Assembly (NCBI GenBank): GCA_964017195.1
Contig: OZ024900.1
Span: 31,140,641 to 31,204,640, forward strand
Length of the DNA: 64,000 nt
Direction: 5' to 3'
Source of the DNA: Siderastrea radians
Taxonomy: Eukaryota > Cnidaria > Anthozoa > Scleractinia > Rhizangiidae
Below, in pieces: positions 10,713 to 22,700 of the stretch. Every line of letters begins with the position of its first letter. Position 1 is the stretch's first letter. A model generated the notes under the pieces. The model saw only the letters and a program-made list of their open reading frames with translations, was not told the origin of the DNA and ran no database searches. Both the position numbers and the translations under genes were made by a program.

Positions 10713-13700
10713 ATGCCTCCGAAGAAGAAGGAAGAAGAGAAGCCGACTCCATTAATGGGAAGATTTGGAACGTCTCTAAAATGCGGAATTGTAGGGCTTC
10801 CGAATGTAGGGTGAGTTTATCACGTGTGTTGACGAGTACACTGAAAGAGTTCTTTATTTATTTTGATTAATCGAAAACTGTTGTTTATCCACGTGTAAAT
10901 TTCAGGAAATCGACCTTTTTCAATGTCTTGACCAAAAGTGCAGCGGCAGCAGAAAATTTTCCATTCTGCACAATAGGTCAGTACTGTACGTGTACTATTC
11001 TTATTTCGGGGGGATGCCTCTCGATAAATTGATTACAATCGGTAGCAGTCGACTGATTTCTGAAATCAATAAGAATCAATGAAGGAAAACATTGTGAGTA
11101 CGGTAAATACTGGTTGCAGATAGCAATCAACGATTGATTCCCCCTCTCCCTCTCCTCCAGTCATTACATACACATTTGAAAACAGATTGATAACTGCCCC
11201 GTGAAGCAGACAAACAGGCTGTCCAAATGCCCTGTGGTATTGGGGAAAAAGAAGTCAAATTCTTAGCCTGCGTACGGCTTCTTGCTTTCCTCAAGAAAAC
11301 CAGGATACTGTACCACAATTTGCAACAGTAAATCACAGCTGCCTTCGCCATTGTTTCTCAAAGAGATCAGGCAACTGTACACGGGCTGTCAAATTCTCTG
11401 CCTCTAGGCTTATCAACATACTATCAAAAATTTATTAAGATTACAATGAGGTAGAGAAACATTGCCTTTCAGTATATATCTAGTGCTCTTTTATCACAAT
11501 TTTGTGAAGTTACACACAAGACCCATCAAAATGTGTAGGAGCAGACAAAATGCCTGACCCCTAGGATGGACCATGTTAGAAATTACCTCACTAATGCTCC
11601 AGGGGGGTGATCATGAGGGGGAAGGAGGGGAGGAGATGGGAAGGTGCTGCTGGATTTGACAACTGCATCAACACCGACTGTTTTCAGAAAAAAAAAATTT
11701 TGTCTTTCCAAGCCTGACTGGCTGATTGTGTATACAACTCAGTCCATTCCCCAACTAACGCTTGTTACCCCTTTAAGCCCTAACATTGATGAAAATAAAA
11801 TTTCTCTTTGCATTATCACTACTTGTTCAAGCACTCAAGCGATGAGAATAAAGGAAACAATCGCCAAGGATAAGATGTCTTGATGTTAAGACAATTTCTT
11901 CTTACTAGTTCCACAAGAAATGTATGGAGAACAGTAAGAAGAATATGCATTTTCATATCAGGGCTTTAAGGGCTACTTGTTTTACCTCATTGACACAGCC
12001 AATTTTGACACAGCCCATTCCCATTAATGTGGCCAATTTTTTATGACCTTTGGCTAGTCTGGTAAATAAAGTTTGACTAAATCTGTATTTTAACGTACCT
12101 TAATACAGTTGAACCCTGATATAACGAACCCCTTAATAAGGAAGTCCCCGGTATAACAAACATTCTTCAGTCCACCTAGAGCTACACTATAAAAGTGTAT
12201 GGAACAGAGCCTGTAAATAATGAACTCCAATAAATTATAACGAGATCCCCAGTATATGCAACTCAGACGCATGCGACTGAATTTGAATGCAAAATAGATC
12301 AACAAAGATTGTCAATGTCCTTAAAAAAAGCTTAGCCTACCTTTCTGATGTATCCAATATCAGGAAAATATACAACTGTGCTGTTATGGTATACCAATCT
12401 TTTAGCATTGATTTTTTCCTTCTTTTTTTCTTTCAGATCCTAATGAAAATAAGTATCTTCCAATTGTGTCAATATTTGTAACAACTTCCAGGTGACCTTG
12501 AAAAGTCAAAATCACTACTTATAATGCTTGCACTCTTGAGAGCTCCCAAAATCAAAGTTAAATGACAGTCTTTATTTCATTTAAAATTGTATAATGTTGA
12601 AAAGCAGAAAACCATATTAGTGAGGTACTACTAAAGGATTTTATTTGAATGATTGCTATAGGAAAATATCACCTTTTGTGGCACAATAAACAACAACAAA
12701 GGAAAGTAGCTGCTTAATATTTTTTATTTGAATGGTCACACTTTAGGATTTCCTCCACAGACTGGTAAGTTATAACCACCTTGTACAGCATAATAAACAG
12801 CACCACAGGAAAGTACTGCTTAGTAGCTTTTACTTGAATGGTCACACATTAGGACTCCATCCACAGACTCAAAACGTAGAACTACCTTGTACAGCATAAT
12901 AAACAACACCACAGGAAAGTACTGTTCAGTAGCTTTCATTTAAGTGGTGACACTTTAGGATTTCATCTACAGACTCAGAGGTTAGAACCACCTTGTACAG
13001 CATAATAAACAGCACCTCTGGAAAGTATTGCTCAATAGCTTCAATTTCTGAAAATTTACTGAACATTTTCCAGATGTACTCACAGATGATCAGCAACCCT
13101 TTTTGGCATGAAAATCTGGGGCAAAAAGGTGTTACTAGCTTACATTTTATTTTCCAAGAGGGTCATTGTGTACAAAACTGAACACACCCATGTGTCAGGG
13201 CCATCACTAATTTTTAAACTAGGCAGGGAAATGAGAAAAGTAGCCACAGATTTTTTCCCGAGCATCGTCAGTGCTTTGTTTGTTTGTTTTTTTTTACAGT
13301 AGCCAGTGCTCAAACTCGTGTCAAGTCTACCTTTGAGCTGACATTATTTCAAAACTAAATTTTTGTTGTGTTGTTTCAGAAAATATCCATACTCCTCCCA
13401 TGAAGGGTTTTTTTTGATTTGAACCCCCCACCCCTCTGGAAATTCCAGTTTAGGCGCATACTTTTCTTCAAAAATTTTGGCCTTTAAGACCCCCTCCCCC
13501 TCAGAATTTCCAATGACCCTCTATGGTGGGGGTATGGATATTTTCTGAACCACACATTTTATTTGGCACTTAAAATAATCCTTTCCTTATTTTTGCTTTC
13601 CTTCAATGCACATCGAGTGGCTGTTCCAGATGAAAGATGGGATTTTCTGTGTGAATTTCACAAGCCTGCAAGGTAAGGTGACACTGTGCTGAGAAAAAGA

Positions 13701-16700
13701 ATAGTTTTCTTTCATGGTAATGTAGTGTATAGCTCGTGAAACAGACTCCTTAAGTCTAAATGGTGTGAACACTGTAAAATGTTTTGTATACGGTAACTTG
13801 TCTTTTGCTGACTTCATCCCACCCCAAGATCTCTTTTTTGGAAAGGCAAAGGTTAGATCTGATTGCATTCGACAAAGGAGAATGTATTCCTAATCTTGTG
13901 TTGGGTGTCCTGTGTCATACAGCCAGAAAAAATTGACATTTTCTCTGTAATGGGTCTTCGTCGACGCCAATTTATCCCCCCCCCAAAGATTTTGCAGGGG
14001 CCTACGCTCGGCCGGAAACTGGTGTGGACTTTGGCCTCGTTTTCATGATGCCCAGGCCCCAAATGATCAATTTCGCGTGTAAACACACGAGTGCAGGCGA
14101 CTATGAATTCTGGTTGAGATATTTTGTTTAGATATATTGTTTAGAGATATTTTGTAAATTTGTTCACCATGGTCAAATCGTTTCACAGCAATTCTCAGTC
14201 AAAACAACAATTCCCCATGCCAAAGACCCATGCTTTCATTTAGGGGAGAGCAAAGGACTCAGAGGCTTTCGTCTCCTTGGTGACAACTAGGGAACCAGTC
14301 AAATGCACTCTGTTAATCTTCGATTACTACTAGTAAAATAGAATGGTTAGCATCATGCTGTTTTGGCTGCAACTGTGATTCTCTGCAGTGTTGGAGAAAC
14401 AGTATGATGTTCTTTTATGACCCCCAATGAAGAACAAGTATGATAAAAACTTGTGTATAAGCTGCACAATTTTTGCTGAAATTGTGCGGTAAAATTGAGA
14501 CTGCAGCTTATGTAAAATTACATTAGCTAAGCAACACATGCAAATCGTCAAACAAGGTGATTAAGCTTTCCATAAACTTTAATTTGTATGTCAGTGGTAG
14601 CTAAGTATATGATTGACATAGTATTGAGCAAACCTACCTCACAAACACAGATGGCAAAGGTGTACTATTCCTACTGCATTGTTCTGCAGAAATGTACTAA
14701 ACTTGTTCACAACAGGTTTGAGTATAATCAACCCAACTCAGACATGTGTAGTGTAGTGAGGCTTGTCACCTTTTAAATTTCTTCCAAACCATGTAACAGC
14801 ACCAGTCTTTGGCTGCATGGTGACCCAGTGTCAAGCTCTGCAATGTGTCAGTGTTACAAGGTGTTACAATGTTTCATTCATTTTTTCTGGCAATGCTGTT
14901 ACAAGATATTTCAAATGAAATATTGCATTTTATTTTACTACATTAAGAAAAACCCCAGAAAATGCCATGAAAAATTATTTTGATTTATTTTTATTTCCAG
15001 TAAAGTTCCAGCATTCCTTCATGTGACAGACATTGCTGGTCTGGTTCAAGGGGCACATGAAGGCCAGGTGAATAATAAAAATAATAACAACAGTCAACAA
15101 ATTCTGTGTGAAATAAAATGAATGGGTAATAGAGGGAATTAGTGACTGTTTATTTAAAGCTTAGGAAAGAAAACATAATCCACCTGGCAATGTTAAGGAT
15201 TGGTTCCCAGTAGCAACACAATAATTATAATCATCAACAAAAGGGCAAAATAATGATGTTATGTGGCTTATGTCTCAGTGGGAATGCCTAAAAACGTAAT
15301 GATAAGGACCCTTGTGATGGACATAATCATAATGACAGGAAAATGATTTGTCATTTTGTTATGATTATGATTACTTTGCCCTAAATTTAGTAGGAACTTG
15401 AAAATCTTGGGAACATAATCAATTGTAGCAGTGCAAATAATCTTTCGTGTTCTGGCCAAAAAATGTCTGCATGTAGTTTTAGTACTCTTGGATGGACTGA
15501 AGTCATTTCAAGATGGCCTTCTTCAAGCAACTCTGCAAACACTATTTAAGACTCTAGTTACCACTAGATCATACAAGGCATGTAAGAAGCTAAATGTTTG
15601 TGATTATGACTATGATTATGATTGCATATGTATGAATATGATTATTAGTGTGCATCAAGTTTAAGCTTGATGGGGCCTGGGCAGTGTGGGGCATTAGATA
15701 TACTTTTCCATTCCCAGCCTTAAGCATTTTACAGTCCAATAATAATATATTTACTTGCAAGGACAATAAATCACTCAAAGTGAGAGGGGTTTGACCTGAC
15801 TTGAACCTTCGTTTACTCCACGGGACCCATCATAATTATGAGTTCATAATAGCATCTGATGTACTGTCAATATAATGTTCACCTGCAGGGCTTGGGAAAT
15901 GCCTTTTTATCACACATATGGGCATGTGATGCTATATTCCATATGATTCGTAAGTAAAAATTCTTTTTTTTTTCATTTAGTCTGTCTTTGTGGAGGTTTG
16001 TTTTACAGTCTGTGCTACTCGCTATACCATTCCCACTTTAATTATACGCAACATTTTTTATTAGTTTCTGACAACTTTTTGGACATCTTTTCCATATATA
16101 ACCTTATATACATATTTGTAACTTTTTGATGGCTCCATTTCAACTGGCAATCAAATCCAGAAACTACAATTATACAAGGTGTCGCAAGCTTGGGCATGAA
16201 ACTTGACATGTCCACCTCTCACATTTTGATCATTTGCCACGGAAACCTTAAAAGAGTTGCCAAAATTATCAAAAGGTTGTTGGGCTCAGAAACTATCGAA
16301 TAAGAAACGTGTTATATTTAGTATGTCACAAGTGTGGGAGAAAGAAAAGAATCTGAGTCCCCAGTGGGAATGGAATCCATGACCTTCTGTATGGTGGTCA
16401 GATGCTCTAACCACTGATCATGAGCTACTGCAGGGTTTGTGGTGAGCAAGGTCATATTTACTTTGTTCACTATGCCAGCTGTCCTGTAGCTGCTAGGAGC
16501 AGCAATGTTTAAAGCCTTTGGTGTAATGAAGATTGATGATAAAGTTTTTGTTCTATTCTTTGTCCCACACTTGTGACATACTAAATATAACATCTTTCTT
16601 ATTTATTCCCCAAGCTTAAAGTTCACCATCTTTCTTTATAATTCCATTAAAAATCTTAACAATTTCTTCCCCTGATCTTTACACCCATTCCCCCCAACCT

Positions 16701-19700
16701 TACCGTCCTCTTTGTATGCATGTTGTACATTGATTTGTTATTCTCCTCTCTAACAGTGATGAACGAAAATGAAAAAGTAACCAAAATTCCGTTTAGTTAG
16801 CCTTGGCAAGTAAATAAAGTGCTTTGAGCATAACCATCCTATGTGGACTTTAAGGCTTTTTTTGGCTTGAAATTGCTTGAATGTTTGCTTGTGAGCTTCA
16901 ATTTATTCAAAGGACATTACCCAGAGTTTTTTCCCTCCAATTTGCCCTTCATTCGTGAGAAAATTGATGCCAAAATGTCCATTATTTGGCATCATTTGTC
17001 AAACTTTAGAAACCAAAAAACAAAAAAGCCCAAAGTTCTTTGTTTCTGGAAACAATCAACTGAACACCACTAGTTGGACCAAACATTCAAACATAAGAAA
17101 CAACTATCTCAACTATTTCTGGTGGGAGGAAGGCCAGTTGGCTGTTCACATGCATACCTGAGGAACTGAATTTTGGTCCACACTGCCACAACTGTATCCA
17201 ACCATTATTTTTTTCGTTCAGGTGCCTTTGAGGGTGAAGATGTAACTCATATTGAGGGAGAGGTGCACCCAGTGCGAGACATGGAAATTATTTCAGAAGA
17301 GCTGAGAAAAAAGGTAAGTAAAATATATGCAATATCTATTATGACTAAGAACCAAATTCTCTCATGAATGATATGTACATTAAGGGTCCATGAGTTTAAA
17401 AGAGTGTCTAAACAAATTTAATCTCATTGGGAAGTTTTTACGAAAACAAATACTACTACAGGAAAGAAGTGCTTAAAAGTTTTCATTTGAATGGTCATAC
17501 TTTCGGATTTCATGCACAGACTCTAAAGTTAGAATCACTTTGTATAGCTAAATAAACAGCTCTATAGGAAAGTAGTGCTTGATAGCTTTTATTTGTCTGA
17601 AAGGTTATCAGCATCACACATTTGCTGTATTAACATCTCACAGCTTTAAGTCCTAATGTGTTATCATTTTCCTTTTCAGGATGAAGAATACCTTAAAGAT
17701 AAAGTGGTAAGTAATATATTACAAGCATAATCTGAATTGTGCTTGTTTGTTTGTTTTTCTGTCATATTTTGGTAAGGAAATATAAAAAATACAAAATTGA
17801 AATACAAAAATCGTGTTTCAGACCTAAAAGGCAAAATTTTAAACTGAAGAATACATACCCGTACTTACAGAATATAACTGAGGTGGGGGGATTCTCCCCT
17901 CCCAGTCTTAGGCCTTTGATATGCTGAAAGATTCGTCCAAAGTCTCCATACCAAAAGTACACTGTGCATTTGTTCTTCATAAGTTTCAATTCTTATGTTT
18001 TGGTTTGGCTATTTACTTGACACTTTTTGCCTTTGCTATTTATTTTTCACTTTATTCTTTAGAACAATATGGAGAAGACAGTTGTGAGAGGTGGGGACAA
18101 AAAGAGACTAGGGGAATATGTAAGTGATTGTAGTCTTATGTGCGCTGTTTTTTAACTGTTGAGTTTTTGCACTGTCTTGATAAGTAGAGAATTTTTCTTG
18201 ATCAGTTCAACATTCCTATCCCTTATAATTTTCTGTCATCTAAGAAAGCTTTATTAAATTTTTTATTTTTCTAGTATGTAAGTTTTCTAGATTTGATACT
18301 GGACCTCAAATAAACGCTGGGTCCACAAGATACATGTATGTAACCGATTCTTACCGATAATAATTAGTTATTAAAAGCCATTTTAAAAATGGTCAGTGAA
18401 CCTCTGCAGTACAGTAGAGGAAGTTGGCGTATTGTACTATATGCTCCACTGAGCACCCGTCCAAATTCTCCCAACTTGTTTTGAATTTTATTGACAAACT
18501 GTATACAGAGTAGTGGCATTTTATTCCTGTTTTACTATACAAAATTTAGTAACTTGAAGCACAAAAGACCAAAAAATTAAAGCATCAAATTGATGAAAGA
18601 TACCCCTGTTTAATAAACGCCGGGCCCCTAAATAATACGGTGGGTTCAAGTAAATGCCGGGTCTATGAGGTCTATTTTTAAATAAATGCCCCTGGTGTTT
18701 CATTGAGAAAATACGGTATATTTAAATTTTTTCTCCCATCTAGGAAAGTTTGAAAAAAATTTGCCACTGGGTATCAGAGGAGAAAAAGCATGTAAGATTT
18801 GGAACATGGGATGCAAAAGAAGTAAGTACTTTCTTTTAGTGGCGTTATTGTCATGGAGGACTTAATAGTTTTTAATAATTTTTTAGTGAATTATAATGAT
18901 TCTCCCCTCCTTCAAACAATCACGTCTCTCAATTCTAAATAACAGTACCCCGCTTAATACCAACACCCACTTATTACCAACAATATTTTTGTCCAGATGG
19001 AAGGCTCATGTATTTTCTTTTACATTAACCCACCTAAGAGTCTTAAAACTTAGCTTGGCTTCATGGAGCTGGTTATCTTCATATTTTATATTTTCATTTA
19101 CCGGTATTCAGTCCATCTGTCTGAACCACAAACTGAATATATCATTTGCAAAGCAAAGTTTCAGACTATTATAGATAAGTACGAGGGTTGTCCAATACAC
19201 ACCATCTGATGCGATCAGAAAGTTAAATTTCGTTCTGAACAGATCGACAAGTAGGTTCAACCCGAGAAAAAGTGTTTTCGATCCGAGAAATGGATCTCAT
19301 TAGTGTACTATGGCTTTTTTGGATCGTGTCAGTTAGAGAGAACAAGGAATATTCATGTTTGCCTACTATATTGCGCAACACATTTCCCGGTTGTTAATGA
19401 ATGCAATTTTTGGATCGAAAGTCTATTAAATATTACGGATCGTAAAATTGTCCAATGGTACGGATTGAACGAATCGACAAACCTCCTATCAACATGGTGG
19501 TCGTTAATGAGATGCAATTTTCGGATGGACAGCTCTATTTAGCTGGTGGTCTCTATTTGTCGATCCGTGCAGGTTGTATAGTGGCTTTTTCGGATTGTGT
19601 CAGTTAGAGAGTATTGGACATGAGTGATAAGTACGGCACAGGGTTCCATTGTACCTTGTAAGTATCATTGATGTCACATTTGCGAACTAGTTTGCCTCTA

Positions 19701-22700
19701 TTGGCTGTTGAAGAACTCAAAGTTGTCAAAGATCTGGTTTTAGTAAGCTTTAGGACTTCTTCGGAAACAAAGATTGCTTTTATGCATATAAGTCTGAGAT
19801 ACTTGCTGCCTTTCATTTCAGATTGAGGTTCTTAACAAGCATTTACTGCTTACATCAAAACCTGTGATATATCTAGTCAACTTATCAGAGAAAGACTACA
19901 TCAGGAAAAAGAACAAATGGTCAGTTGTTTTCATCCTTCATTTTCAATAACTTAGGGCTCCTTAAATCTGTTCTCATGGTTCTTGCATTGTACCCCACTG
20001 TTATGTATCCAATTGACCAAACCAATAGTGGCAATCAATAGGCAGTCGATGATGAAGACCCTTTTACCTTACTGTATATATGGGTTATAGACCTTTTTCA
20101 CGCAGCTACTATTTAGCATAAAAACAAAAATTCTTGCACGTCTAGCCTTGCAGTGAAAAACTTGAGAACGAGTTTAGATGTGCAAAAACAAAGCTTTTTA
20201 TTCTCCGGGGACTCAACATGGCCACCGCGTGACAAAGGTCTTTTGCTCAGCGACCTTCAGTCACTTACCAGTATATGGATTGACAATACCAATCAATTGC
20301 TCATTGGTATTTATTGGCACCAATTGGATTTTAATATTTTGGGTTTAGCTGTTCTGCACACTGGGTGTCTACAGAATATTCAGTATGTCACAAGTGTGGG
20401 ACAAGGAGGCTAGGATCAGCAATGTCAAAAACATCCTGAGTGATGATAAAGAAAGTTAGTAAATTTTAAGCTTGGTGAAGAAATAAGAAAAATGTAAATA
20501 AGACTTAGTAAATGTGACCAAGCTTGCCATGAGTCTTGCAGTGGCTTGGTGGTTAGAGCATTTGGCCAGCGTACAAAAAGGTCATGGGAACAATTCTTGT
20601 TGCGGACTCCCATCTTTCTTTGATACATTAGGGCTGCAACGATACATTCTCCCAAGATACGTTACATATCTTGCTACCAGGGCCACAACACAATATGCAA
20701 TACGATACATTACTGTGCGCGACAAAACTAGTTACCAACAAGTTACACTACACAGTACACAGTAATAACACAACATCAAATCGTCTAAAATGTAGAGCTT
20801 GGGTATGGAATAATAAACACAGCGATTGCGCAAATTTGTTGATGTAGCATATTTTATTGCATCGTAATATTGCGATATCTTATTTAAATATCGATATTCA
20901 TATCATTGGAAAATATACCGTGGTTCACCAATGCATCGGTGTATTATTGCGGCCCTACAGCCCTACTGAACTCTGGAGGGATGGAGGCTGGATTGAGGCT
21001 ACGATCTTATAGTGGTCTTCAATTATCTTTTGTCACATAATCCAAAGGGATCATGTGTCAAACAAGCTGCCTTATTAGCATCATCATTTGCTGAATACTT
21101 CTGAGATAGAAGTGAAAATTTCAAGTTCCTGTCAATTAAATTATTGCCAAAGAAAGGAATTCTACTATATTATGTTAACCTGGAGATAAGAATCAATTTT
21201 GCTGCTAATTTGAAAGCTGTTTCTCTGTTTCTTCCAGGCTAGCAAAGATAAAAGAGTGGACAGACGCACATGACAGTGGAGCTGTAATAATTCCTTTTAG
21301 TGGTGCCCTGGAATCTAAGGTGGGTAGGTAGGGTTCTGTTACAATAAAAAATGAAGACTATTTCTGAGGGGTTAAGCCCAACACCAACCTATGTTGGTAA
21401 TTTTAATTTTAGGTGACTAAGTAGAGGGAATAGTTGGTACAAATCAGGATGAAATCTGTACCAGGTTTACAGGTGTTCATTTAGTTGACTGAGAGACAAT
21501 CTTTTTTTCTCATAAGATAGTCAAGTATGAGCACAAATGAATGTTGCAGGGTTTTAAATGACTGTGAGCATGGAAGTGGGGGCTTCACTGATACACACTG
21601 GTGCAATACAACTTCTTGGAGAGATTTTAAGGATGTTATTTTTACTTTTTATGTTTATTTCTTGTTCTGCAGATTCTAGAGATGGATCCAGAAGAGGCCC
21701 AGAAGTATCTCAAAGAAGTTGGAACACAAAGGTGAGAGCTTGTCCATAAATTTCATCATGGAGGAAACATTTCTTTATATATCCTGGCTATGAACAAACC
21801 AAACTGAGCAACAGCTAAGCTTAGCTTCAGCCATAGTGATGCTGGCTACAATCAGGGATTCAGAGTGGCCAACCTTTGTCTATCTGAGAATCAAGCCAGC
21901 CTTGCCTCCCACATTCAGATTATCATTGCAGCATGACAAGTGACAAATTCATCGACATAGCTGTTGCGTTAGGCTACTCTGGGCTGTGATTTATTTTCGT
22001 AAGGTAACTTTTTGAAAGTTTTGCACAAAAATCCTACCCTGAGAATAAAATGCTGTGGTTTAAATGGTAACACTAACTTCTTTGCAGGAATAGAGTACTT
22101 CTTGGCAGCCGCAAAATGTTAGGCCTAAGTGATTCCTTGTGGGTGCTGGTTGCTCATGACAGTTCAGACTACAAGGGGTCTAAATTTTGAGCCATTGGTC
22201 TGTAGTAGTTTTGGAGTCCAGGCCATCCACAAATCCATATCCAACCCAAAGTGCAGTGTGATATCGTTTTTGTAGTCTTCATAATGTTTTAAACTTTCCA
22301 ACATTACACAGGCAGGGGTTGCAATAACTTTTTTCATAAGTGGCTGCTGAAGGTAGAAAAGGCGGCTGTGACCAAGAAAAGGTCCCTTTCCTCTCTTAAA
22401 AATGAACTCTTAACAGACGGCGATAAGGGGCCCTATAAGTGGCGGTAGACCGCCGATAACCGGCTTTTATTGGAACCCATGATTGCGAACAGAAAACAGT
22501 TTACTTTGTGAATCACCTTTTGTGATGAACTACAAGTCTGTTACCCATGCTGCTGTGGCTGCTAGTAGTGGCAAACAAACCCTGCAGGGTATCTCATTCA
22601 CCAATTTGCGTTGGCAGTGAGATAGAATCATATGACACCTGGTCGTTTACCAAATAATTATATAAAAAAATATAAATCCTCAGCCCAAAAAGTGGTCTCA

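Larger units (their letters stand above)
12449..13611 (+). other. OLA1: Apparent AT-AC intron (OLA1 intron 3)
   Basis: The intron starts ATAAGTATCTTCC and ends CTTTCCTTCAATGCAC. No GT-AG choice between these exons keeps the frame: the only AG near the 3' end (13615-13616) and all nearby GT donors give the wrong phase. The AT-AC pair restores [14 protein letters not shown] exactly. ATAAGT resembles donors of U2-type AT-AC introns, whereas TTCCTTCAA near the end resembles a U12 branch site, so the spliceosome type is unclear. Confidence 0.65.

Noticed and set aside
12449..13620. GT-AG alternative for OLA1 intron 3 (donor at 12453, AG at 13615-13616)
   Set aside because: It shifts the frame and reaches a stop within a few codons; the AT-AC choice keeps the conserved residues.
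16357..16428. A functional tRNA gene
   Set aside because: The B box is degraded and no acceptor or anticodon stem could be paired. It is a tRNA-derived repeat.
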